From Cellvibrio sp. PSBB006 (GTDB lineage: Bacteria > Pseudomonadota > Gammaproteobacteria > Pseudomonadales > Cellvibrionaceae), in assembly GCF_002162135.1 (NCBI RefSeq), contig NZ_CP021382.1, forward strand, positions 1,178,001-1,242,000: a stretch of DNA of 64,000 nt, read 5' to 3'. Below are positions 56,897 through 64,000 of this stretch, piece by piece. Under the pieces are notes generated by a model. The model saw only the letters and a program-made list of their open reading frames with translations. It was not told the DNA's origin and searched no databases. A program made the translations under genes and the position numbers. Within the stretch, counting starts at the first letter, position 1; the number at the start of each line of letters is the position of its first letter.

Positions 56897-56926
56897 GTTT
56901 AACCACCTTTTCGTTGATTCTGCGCA

Positions 56927-58318
56927 TTAGCCTTGAACGCGGTGCTGAGCAGCCAGGGGACTGGTCGGTTTACCGGGGGCGGTGGGTTTTAACAAGGCTT
57001 TGAGATTGGCGATACATTCCGCCATGTGCACCGGTTGTTTGAGTCCTTGTTGTATAAAGGCGCGCAGATGCGGGAAACGTTCAATAGCCAGATCCGTTTC
57101 CGGATCAGCACCGGGTGTGTAGGCACCGATGGCGATCAGGTCGCGGTTCTGTTGATAGCGCGACGACAATTGTTTGAAGCGCTGCATCATCTTCAGATGT
57201 TCTTCGCTCACAATATTTTGCATGGCACGACTGATGGATGATTCCACATCAATAGCGGGATAAGTGCCCTCCTCCGCCAGCTTGCGCGACAGGACGACGT
57301 GGCCGTCAAGAATGGCTCGCGCCGCATCAGCAATGGGATCTTGCAGATCATCGCCCTCGGTCAATACCGTATAAAACGCGGTGATAGAGCCCTCACCTTC
57401 GGCCGCGTTACCGGCGCGCTCCACCAATTGGGGAATTTTCGCAAACACGGATGGCGGATAACCTTTGGTGGCTGGTGGTTCGCCAATCGCCAGTGCAATT
57501 TCGCGCTGGGCCTGGGCAAACCGGGTCAGGGAATCCATCAACAACAATACATTTTTGCCCTGGTCGCGGTAGTACTCGGCAATACGGCTGGATAACTGCG
57601 AAGCGCGCAAACGCATCAAGGGCGCATCATCCGCCGGGGATGCCACCACCACCGCGCGACGCAGCCCTTCTGCGCCGAGGATATGATCAATAAATTCTTT
57701 CACTTCGCGACCGCGCTCACCCACAAGCCCCACCACGACAATGTCGGCGGTGGTGAACTTGGTCATCATGCCCATTAACACACTCTTGCCCACGCCGCTG
57801 CCGGCAAACAGACCCAGACGCTGGCCACGCCCGACGGTAATCAGCGCGTTGATAGCGCGCACACCGACATCCAGCGGCTCGCTGATAGGGTGGCGCTGCA
57901 GGGGGTTGATTTCGTGAGGAGTAAAGTCGAGGTATTCATCGCCCACCAGCGGGCCTTTGCCATCCAGTGGTTGGCCGATGCCATTCACGACGCGGCCGAG
58001 CAGTTGTGGGCCGATGCGCATACCCTGCTGGGTCGCGATAGGAATTACGCGTGCGCCCGGCTGCAAACCTTCAACTCGCTTGATCGGCATGAGGAACACT
58101 TTGTCGCCAGCAAAACCGACCACTTCGGCTTCGATACGCCGGTTATCCCCTGCAATCACTTCGCATTGCCGACCCACCGATACATTCAACCCGATGGCTT
58201 CCAGCGTCAGGCCGACGGACCGGGTAATACGGCCTTCTGCTTCCGGTTCAATAACCCTGGGTTTACCCGGCGCGTAACCGCGTATGCGTTCAACAATGGA
58301 TACGCGTTGATCAGCCAT
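56927..58318 (-). CDS. fliI: Flagellum-specific export ATPase FliI
   Basis: 463 residues with Walker A in [16 protein letters not shown], Walker B in [36 protein letters not shown] (split between strand and loop), the F1-like ATPase fold. It energises loading of export substrates. The ATG at 58318 overlaps the fliH stop by eight bases; ATG 58330 and GTG 58348 are in frame but lie inside fliH. Confidence 0.96.
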   Translation of the reverse strand: MADQRVSIVERIRGYAPGKPRVIEPEAEGRITRSVGLTLEAIGLNVSVGRQCEVIAGDNRRIEAEVVGFAGDKVFLMPIKRVEGLQPGARVIPIATQQGMRIGPQLLGRVVNGIGQPLDGKGPLVGDEYLDFTPHEINPLQRHPISEPLDVGVRAINALITVGRGQRLGLFAGSGVGKSVLMGMMTKFTTADIVVVGLVGERGREVKEFIDHILGAEGLRRAVVVASPADDAPLMRLRASQLSSRIAEYYRDQGKNVLLLMDSLTRFAQAQREIALAIGEPPATKGYPPSVFAKIPQLVERAGNAAEGEGSITAFYTVLTEGDDLQDPIADAARAILDGHVVLSRKLAEEGTYPAIDVESSISRAMQNIVSEEHLKMMQRFKQLSSRYQQNRDLIAIGAYTPGADPETDLAIERFPHLRAFIQQGLKQPVHMAECIANLKALLKPTAPGKPTSPLAAQHRVQG

Positions 58319-59171
58319 GAGTAAGATCATCGGCGTCGGTTGCGCCACGGTTCAGGCTGTTGCCGTCGGCATCATCTGCCAGAGAAATATCATCGTCGGC
58401 ATCGCCGTTGTTATCGGTGAGTTGTTTGTTAACAAATTGCGTGAGCACGGTTTGCAGGCGCTTTTCCACCGAAAAGTCCACCCGGCTTTCGCTGGTTTCG
58501 ACCCGGCAACCACCGGGAGCCAGTTGCTCATCGCCGACAAATTGCCAGTTGAGTTGCTGTTCTTCCGCGTAGGTTTCCACCGCCGCGAGGTCGTCGGGGT
58601 TCAGGCACACCCGCAGATTTTTACTGCCCACGGGCAAGGCATTAACGGCGGTTCTCACCAGCGTGACGATGTGACTGGAGTCAATAATCAACTCCCGTTG
58701 CACCACACTTTCGGTGAGCGTGCAGATCACATCGAGCAATAATTTTTCCAAATCGTTATCTTGTTCGGCGATAGGATCTAGCAGTGCTTGCACGAGTTTT
58801 TGGAAACGTTGTTGCTCCGTCACCAGTTGCTGGCGCATCTCCATCAAGCCTTTTTGCTGACCGGCTTCGTAACCTTCGGCCATGCCTTTATCAAAACCTT
58901 CCTGGTGGCCTTGGGCAAAACCATCTTTCTCAGCGGCCTCGATGATCTCCTGCATTTCCTGCGCCGTCATACCTTTTTTAGGCGTGGCGCTGGGCATATC
59001 CACATCTTCGATAGACTCGCCCTGACGCTTCATCGCCTGCGCCTTGCGTTCGCGGGCTTCTTTTTCCGCCGACGGCATTACCGTGCCATTGTCATTGATC
59101 AGCGGGACGCGCCAGGCTCGATATTCGCCCACGTCTTCCGCAGCAATGCGGTTAGGCAATTTCTTTTCCAT
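58311..59171 (-). CDS. fliH: Flagellar assembly protein FliH
   Basis: 286 residues (289 if ATG 59180 is used): charged N-terminus, a Gly/Gln/Glu repeat-rich helix ([24 protein letters not shown]), coiled coil and a C-terminal domain with [18 protein letters not shown]. FliH restrains FliI and docks it to the C-ring. AAGGT lies nine bases before the ATG at 59171 but touches the one at 59180, so 59171 is preferred. Confidence 0.92.
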   Translation of the reverse strand: MEKKLPNRIAAEDVGEYRAWRVPLINDNGTVMPSAEKEARERKAQAMKRQGESIEDVDMPSATPKKGMTAQEMQEIIEAAEKDGFAQGHQEGFDKGMAEGYEAGQQKGLMEMRQQLVTEQQRFQKLVQALLDPIAEQDNDLEKLLLDVICTLTESVVQRELIIDSSHIVTLVRTAVNALPVGSKNLRVCLNPDDLAAVETYAEEQQLNWQFVGDEQLAPGGCRVETSESRVDFSVEKRLQTVLTQFVNKQLTDNNGDADDDISLADDADGNSLNRGATDADDLTHG

Positions 59172-59205
59172 ACTGGTCATACCTTACCCGTTAGGCCTAT
59201 CCGCG

Positions 59206-60246
59206 TTAAACCATCTGCTCGCCACTGCCACCCAGGACAATTTCACCGGAGTCAGCCATGCGTCGTGCAATCGTGAGAATCTCTTTCTGCGCCGATTCCA
59301 CTTCGGTGAGACGCACCGGCGGCTTGGCTTCCAGATCGTCGCGCAGCAATTCGGCGGCGCGTTTGGACATATTCTTGAAGATTTTTTCCTGGAGATCGGT
59401 GTCGGCACCCTTCAATGCAATGATGAGCACATCGGAAGACACTTCGCGCAACAGCGCCTGGATACCGCGATCGTCCACATCTTTGAGATTGTCAAATACA
59501 AACATCAGATCCTGGATCTGGTTGCCCATGTCCTCGTCAATTTCGCGGATGGAATCCATCAGGTCGGCCTCGATAGAACCGTCAAGGTTGTTCATAATTT
59601 CCGCCGCCACCTTGTAACCGCCCATGGCTTTGGTTTGTGAGCTGGCATTGCCGGAGAATTGTTTCTCCAGGATATCGTTAAGTTCCTGCAAGGCGCTGGG
59701 TTGTACCGTATCGAGGGACGCGACGCGCATCATGATGTCGATGCGCACTTTTTCCGGCAGGAAACTGAGGATTTCGGCGGATTGGTCGGCATCGAGGTAA
59801 GCGATAACGATGGCCTGAATCTGCGGGTGTTCGTTGCGTATAATGTCGGCTACCGAGCGAGCGTCCATCCACTTGAGTGTATCGAGCCCGGTGGTGTTGC
59901 CGCCGAGCAAAATGCGATCGATCAAACCGTTGGCTTTGTCTTCGCCCAAGGCCGTTACCAGCATGTTGCGGATATAACTGTCGGCGCCCACACCGAGACC
60001 GGTGAGCGTGCGCACCTCATCGAGAAATTCCGACATCACGCCCTGCACATCCTGCTGTTGCACGTTGGACAGTTGCGTCATGGCCGCGCCGATGCGTTGC
60101 ACTTCTTTCGGCCCCAGATGCTTGAGTACTTCAGCCGCGTCCGCTTCGCCTAATGACATCAATAGAATCGCGGCCTGATCCACCGAACGCAGTTTGGGTT
60201 TGGCTTTCTCGGGTAGTTTATTGTCCGATGCAGGCGGTGTACTCAT
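59206..60246 (-). CDS. fliG: Flagellar motor switch protein FliG
   Basis: 346 residues in three domains: N-terminal FliF-binding (AAILLMSLGEADAAEVLKHLG), middle with an EHPQ motif (IIRNEHPQIQAIVIAYL), and C-terminal torque domain (VFDNLKDVDDRGIQALLREVSSD). FliG meets the MotC/MotD stator. Six bases after fliF. Confidence 0.97.
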   Translation of the reverse strand: MSTPPASDNKLPEKAKPKLRSVDQAAILLMSLGEADAAEVLKHLGPKEVQRIGAAMTQLSNVQQQDVQGVMSEFLDEVRTLTGLGVGADSYIRNMLVTALGEDKANGLIDRILLGGNTTGLDTLKWMDARSVADIIRNEHPQIQAIVIAYLDADQSAEILSFLPEKVRIDIMMRVASLDTVQPSALQELNDILEKQFSGNASSQTKAMGGYKVAAEIMNNLDGSIEADLMDSIREIDEDMGNQIQDLMFVFDNLKDVDDRGIQALLREVSSDVLIIALKGADTDLQEKIFKNMSKRAAELLRDDLEAKPPVRLTEVESAQKEILTIARRMADSGEIVLGGSGEQMV

Positions 60247-60252
60247 CGCTCA

Positions 60253-61974
60253 TTACTCGTCTTTGTTAATCCACTTCTTAACCACTTGGGCAACACGCCC
60301 CGGATCATCGGCAATCAGGCCTTTGATCGCGTTGAGTTGTTGCTCGTAACCCTGCTCCGGGCCGGGCAACATTAGCGCACTGCCGCCGGTGAGCGTTACC
60401 GTTTCATCGGACATGCCGTCGTAACCCAAACCGGCAGCTTCCAGAGCGGCCAATTGGCGCGCCTCTTCCTGCTCGGTAAGTTGCTGACCGGAGCGCGTCA
60501 GGCTTCTGAAGACCGGTAGCAGCAGGCCGAAGATCAACAACAGCACAATCAGCACACCGCTCAGGTATTTGATGTTGGGCAGAATCCAGGTTTCCCACCA
60601 GGGCACTTCTTCAGCCGTGGTGTCAAATAAGAGGCTGTCGTCCGCGCCCATAAAGGGAGAGTTCAAGACATTGACGCTGTCCCCACGCACCGCCGAAAAA
60701 CCGACGGCGTCACGTACCAGTATAGACAGGCGTTCGAGTTCGTTCTCGGTCCAGGGCACGCGGGTGTCATTGCCTTCGGCATCTTTGACAATTTTATCGT
60801 CCACCACCACGGCTACCGTCAGGCGCTTGAGCGTGCCCTGCTGGTGGCGCGTGTAGCTGATGGTACGATCCAGTTCGTAGTTGCGGGTGGCCTGTTCGCG
60901 GCTGTTGCGTGGCGGCTCGGGCTGAATCGGCTCGCCAGTGACCGGGTCCAGTTGCTCAGGCACCTGGGTAGTCGTGCCGGGCGGTTGGTTCGTCAGAGCG
61001 CCAGGGATACCACCGGCAATGTCGCCACCCACGCGTTCTTCATTCAGGGTTTGTTCGCTGCGCACGGCCGGCAGATCCGGGTTAAAGGTCTCAGCGGCCT
61101 GCTCAATCGCGGTAAAATCGATATCAGCACTGACTTCCGCGCGGAAGTTACCGTTGCCGACGACCGGCAACAGAATACTGTTGACGCGCTTGATCAGGCT
61201 CTCTTCAACGGCTTGTGTGTAGGTGTGTTGCTTGCCGGCCAACAGGAGTTCATCGTTCTCATCCCCGGTGGAGAGCAGGCTGCCGTGCTGATCCACCACG
61301 GTCACATCTTCTTTGTTGAGTTCCGGAATGCTGGATGCAACCAGGTTGGTAATCGCCCTGACTTGGGCTGGCTCTACTGTGCGACCGGCAAAGACTTCCA
61401 CAAATACCGAGGCGGTTGGTTTACGGACATCGCGCACGAACACCGAACGTTTAGGAATAGCAAGATGCACCCGCGCCTTGCGGATGCTGGTAATACTGGT
61501 GATGGTGCGGGCGAGTTCACCCTCAAGGCCACGATGGTAGCGGGTGTTCTCCATAAACTGGCTGGTGCCCAGGGGCTGCTCCTGATCCAGCAACTCAAAG
61601 CCGGTGTTGTCTTTGCCGGGAATGCCCAGCTCCGCCAACCGCAAACGGGCCATATGCACATCATCAGCGGCCACCAATACGGCGCCGGTGTTGATATCCA
61701 GTTTGTATTTGATCTGGTTCTGGTCCAGTACCTGAACCACGTTGGCCGCATCGAGATTATTCAGGCTGCCGTACAGCGGACGATAATCTTCCCCCTGACT
61801 CCACAGCACCACCGCAAAACCGATGGCCACGCTGGCCGCCAGGCCCACCATTAAGCCCGCCTGACGCAGCAAACTCAGGCTGCTGAAACCCTCGGCAAAG
61901 TCACCGCCCAAGCGCGGCTTCTCACTGCGCGCCGGTACATTATTCGCGTCTGCGTTATCGGTTGTAGAGGCCAT
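60253..61974 (-). CDS. fliF: Flagellar MS-ring protein FliF
   Basis: 573 residues: two membrane helices (about 37-58 and 450-470) around a large periplasmic ring-building region (YRPLYGSLNNLDAANVVQVLD, GFELLDQEQPLGTSQFMENTRY, LARTITSI). The C-terminal tail binds FliG. The motif RKARVHLAIPKRSVFVRD is typical. It follows fliE by 62 bases and is the base of assembly. Confidence 0.97.
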   Translation of the reverse strand: MASTTDNADANNVPARSEKPRLGGDFAEGFSSLSLLRQAGLMVGLAASVAIGFAVVLWSQGEDYRPLYGSLNNLDAANVVQVLDQNQIKYKLDINTGAVLVAADDVHMARLRLAELGIPGKDNTGFELLDQEQPLGTSQFMENTRYHRGLEGELARTITSITSIRKARVHLAIPKRSVFVRDVRKPTASVFVEVFAGRTVEPAQVRAITNLVASSIPELNKEDVTVVDQHGSLLSTGDENDELLLAGKQHTYTQAVEESLIKRVNSILLPVVGNGNFRAEVSADIDFTAIEQAAETFNPDLPAVRSEQTLNEERVGGDIAGGIPGALTNQPPGTTTQVPEQLDPVTGEPIQPEPPRNSREQATRNYELDRTISYTRHQQGTLKRLTVAVVVDDKIVKDAEGNDTRVPWTENELERLSILVRDAVGFSAVRGDSVNVLNSPFMGADDSLLFDTTAEEVPWWETWILPNIKYLSGVLIVLLLIFGLLLPVFRSLTRSGQQLTEQEEARQLAALEAAGLGYDGMSDETVTLTGGSALMLPGPEQGYEQQLNAIKGLIADDPGRVAQVVKKWINKDE

Positions 61975-62036
61975 AATGCGTTAATCCTGAAGTAGCGTTG
62001 GAATCAGATTGGAAACAGCGAATCGTGTGATTATTG

Positions 62037-62414
62037 TTAAATAGGCATGTTCATGATGTCGCGGTAGGCATCCACCAACTTATTGCGCACCTGCACCATC
62101 GCCTGGAAAGAAACGGACGCTTTCTGCGAGGCAATCATCACGTCGGTGATATCCACCCCTTCCACACCGCGCTCATAGGCCGTTGCCATGGCGCCGGAGG
62201 CTTTCTGCACATTGTTAACCTTGTTGACGGCCTGGGACATCACCTCGCCAAAGCTGGGAATCTTGTTGCCGCCATCGACGGTCAGCGGACCGGTATTGTT
62301 AACTTCACCCACATCACGCGGGGCAAGACCTGCCGGGCGCTGGAACGCCTGGGTTTGCGATTTCATCGCACGCATTTCCACCAGTAGACGGTTGATATCC
62401 ACACGATCAGTCAT
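62037..62414 (-). CDS. fliE: Flagellar hook-basal body protein FliE
   Basis: 125 residues with the FliE C-terminal pattern [39 protein letters not shown] (in parts: [27 protein letters not shown]). FliE joins the MS ring to the rod. It is the first gene of the fliEFGHIJ unit. The fleS/fleR genes that precede it in Pseudomonas are not here. Confidence 0.95.
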   Translation of the reverse strand: MTDRVDINRLLVEMRAMKSQTQAFQRPAGLAPRDVGEVNNTGPLTVDGGNKIPSFGEVMSQAVNKVNNVQKASGAMATAYERGVEGVDITDVMIASQKASVSFQAMVQVRNKLVDAYRDIMNMPI

Positions 62415-62490
62415 GGCGAGATTCTCTTTTGGTCGTTAACACAATGGGCAGCGACAAGAAATTGGCGTTACCGGATTCTGGGTGGGATAT

Positions 62491-62507
62491 TGCACAAAGC
62501 AGGCCAA
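62491..62507 (-). promoter_or_regulatory. Candidate sigma54 promoter for fliE
   Basis: On the minus strand TTGGCCTG-CTTT-GTGCA has GG-N10-GC spacing with three mismatches to the -24/-12 consensus. Start of transcription near 62480, about 66 bases before fliE. Confidence 0.5.
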
Positions 62508-62637
62508 TCTTTGCCGCCCGGCAATGCCTTGCCGCTGCGGGGCTTTCATTGCTCTGGCACCGCGCTGATTTCTTTCACAGGTTTGTCATTAAAGCGCTTT
62601 AGGATTCCAGGCATCACAGCTTTCATAGGACTCCACC

Positions 62638-62838
62638 ATGGAACAAAACCTGATTGCCAACGATAGCTTTTTGATTGAAAACGCCCTGACTGAATTTATC
62701 CACAGCGCTGCTGCTGCCAATAAAAAGGCGCAGAAAATTCGCCAGAATATGGAGTACCGTCGCAAGTTGGAGTTGCGGATGGAGGAGATGCGGTTGCGGC
62801 GGGAGACTTGTGAGTTTGAGTTTGAAGTGAAGAAGTAG
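62638..62838 (+). CDS. Small helical, charged protein of unknown function
   Basis: 66 residues, acidic/hydrophobic first half (NDSFLIENALTEFIHSAAA) and a strongly charged helical second half (RRKLELRMEEMRLRRET). TAGGA lies eight bases before the ATG, which supports a real gene. It resembles short charged helical proteins of the PA3496 type in pattern, but this is weak. Divergent from fliE; it might be read from the same gap. Confidence 0.5.
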   Translation: MEQNLIANDSFLIENALTEFIHSAAAANKKAQKIRQNMEYRRKLELRMEEMRLRRETCEFEFEVKK

Positions 62839-62880
62839 AAAAAGAGCAAACGCCGGAAAAGTGATACCTGCACTATACGA

Positions 62881-62986
62881 GTTTGGCGTTAGGCCCTTTG
62901 TTTCGAAACCCTCAAGTCAGGGACGACTTGAGGGAGCTACAGGGATGTATTCATGCGTTTTCGAAACAAAGGGCCTAATGACAAAC
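62881..62986 (+). repeat. Covarying palindromic element, copy 3
   Basis: 106-bp palindrome with the core on the plus strand: outer arms of 28 bases (variable block GGCCCTTTG and complement, two mismatches), inner CCCTCAAGTC / GACTTGAGGG hairpin, AGCTACAGGGATGTA segment. It lies between the small ORF and the convergent PepSY gene. Confidence 0.87.
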
Positions 62987-63061
62987 GGACTACGAAGCAC
63001 CTACAACACCAAACTCATTTCGTGCCAGAATCAAAAAATAAGTAAAACAAGTTCTGGTAAA

Positions 63062-64000
63062 TCAGCGTGTTGATCTTTTTTTGAAGTAGCTGATGCCGCC
63101 GGTCAGGCTGAGCCAAACCAGGGTAATGCCGCTAAAAAATACCAGGAACACATAAACAGCATTCATGCCGTAGGCGGAGTGTAACGGGTAGAGTTGATTG
63201 ACTAAACGCCGCGCGGGGCTGACTTCGTCGGAGCGGGCGCTGAGGGTGATGTCGCCGGTAAGGGTGTTGATTTTTACGGAGGTGCGGCCGTTGGGGTGCC
63301 ATTCGTCTGGCAGGCGGAAACGGATGCTGGCATCCGGGGCGTTGACGGTGGGTAGGCGTATGTAGGTGGGCCAGCCGTCGGGGATGAATTTATGGGCGGC
63401 CAGTAAGAATTGCGCGGGGGTTGCGTCTACATGGGAGGTTGAGGGTATGACCTGTTCCAGGTGATTCGGTAGGACGGACACGGGTGCCGGGGACATTAAT
63501 GGACGGACCAGTTTTTGCCATAACATGATCGAGCCAGTGAGCAGTATCACCACGAGTATGACTGATGCCAAAGCGCCACTGTGGCGGTGGTATTGCATCA
63601 GGTAACGCGCGCTGATGTTTTTAGGGAATACCCAGCGCCAGCGAAAACTGCGCTTGGTGGGCCACCACAAGATAATTCCACTGATACACAAAAATAAACC
63701 CACTACCCCGCTGACTAATAAAATTCCTTCACCGATGACGCCGGTAAATAATTCCGTGTGCAGGATGCGCATGAACGCAAAAAAATCCAGCAGCCAGAGA
63801 TTTGTCTGGTGGGGTTCGAGGGTCTCCAACGAGAGTAGCTGGACCTGCTGTTTGTCGATGCCGGTTAATGTCCAGTAAGGTTCTTCCAGGTTAGGCGCTT
63901 TAATTAAATCCCGTTGCGCTGGTGCAATGTTTGCGGCAATGACATCGAGTTGCGCTGCCATTTGAGCTACACCGTAGTGTGCTGGTAATTCTGCTTGTGG
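63062..64000 (-). CDS. PepSY-associated membrane protein, partial (runs off right edge)
   Basis: At least 312 residues are open to the window end; the true N-terminus is outside. There are three or more membrane helices (GILLVSGVVGLFLCISGIILWW, ASVILVVILLTGSIMLW, YVFLVFFSGITLVWLSLTGGI) and PepSY-type periplasmic segments (VKINTLTGDITL). Proteins of this family often accompany TonB siderophore receptors and may act as membrane reductases. The first residues shown by a methionine at 63961 are not the start, because the frame continues upstream. Confidence 0.82.
   Translation of the reverse strand, partial: PQAELPAHYGVAQMAAQLDVIAANIAPAQRDLIKAPNLEEPYWTLTGIDKQQVQLLSLETLEPHQTNLWLLDFFAFMRILHTELFTGVIGEGILLVSGVVGLFLCISGIILWWPTKRSFRWRWVFPKNISARYLMQYHRHSGALASVILVVILLTGSIMLWQKLVRPLMSPAPVSVLPNHLEQVIPSTSHVDATPAQFLLAAHKFIPDGWPTYIRLPTVNAPDASIRFRLPDEWHPNGRTSVKINTLTGDITLSARSDEVSPARRLVNQLYPLHSAYGMNAVYVFLVFFSGITLVWLSLTGGISYFKKRSTR

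Noticed and set aside
60844..61854. Open frame of 336 codons antisense to fliF
   Set aside because: Same reasoning: full overlap with fliF and no family features.
32616..62986. Palindromic elements as integron attC sites (they contain GTTAGGC and GCCTAAC-like ends)
   Set aside because: The internal sequence is identical between copies, they are not spaced one per cassette in one orientation, and no integrase or attI is seen.

Overview
The window looks like chromosome of a polysaccharide-degrading gammaproteobacterium, most likely Cellvibrio or a close relative in Cellvibrionaceae. This is inferred from gene order and domain style, not from a database search. The flagellar/chemotaxis order is of Pseudomonas type (fliEFGHIJ, fliKLMNOPQR-flhB, flhA-flhF-fleN-fliA-cheYZAB-motCD-parC-parP-cheW). 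The secreted enzymes combine catalytic domains with CBM6, CBM32 or CBM35 modules and polyserine linkers, a habit typical of Cellvibrio. No rRNA, tRNA, CRISPR array, insertion sequence or prophage was recognised. Layout: 1-3.9 kb (minus strand) holds dTDP-rhamnose genes rfbD(partial)-rfbA-rfbB and a UDP-glucose 6-dehydrogenase. 4.0-7.5 kb holds lapB, ihfB and rpsA; rpsA-ihfB followed by sugar-nucleotide genes is also the edge of the O-antigen locus in Pseudomonas. 7.8-22.7 kb (minus) is the chemotaxis and late flagellar block from flhA down to a DUF2802 protein. 23.0-46.0 kb is a non-flagellar block lying between flhB and flhA. It contains a GH16 glucanase, a TetR-DUF1348 pair with a palindromic operator, a GH5-CBM6-CBM6 cellulase, two paralogous seven-helix membrane AraC regulators, two large paralogous CBM32 proteins (one ending in a beta-helix domain of unknown specificity, one in a GH18 chitinase), the prkA-yeaH-spoVR stress operon, a PL1 pectate lyase, an internally duplicated methyltransferase-like protein and a bactofilin. 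46.3-62.4 kb (minus) is the basal-body/export block fliE to flhB, with an hsbA-hsbR-hptB partner-switching module between fliJ and fliK. The right end holds a small helical ORF and a truncated PepSY-type membrane protein. How the parts work together: good sigma54-type sites (GG-N10-GC) lie before fliE, fliK, fliL and flhA, and a rho-independent terminator separates fliK from fliL, so the flagellar genes read as several class II/III units. The insert block supplies secreted enzymes against glucans, cellulose, chitin and pectin, with local regulators. The prkA operon carries a near-perfect sigmaS-type -10 element. A family of about 106-bp palindromes, whose long outer stem differs between copies but stays complementary, sits in intergenic gaps of the insert block and again just past fliE. 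It is the most unusual DNA-level feature here.
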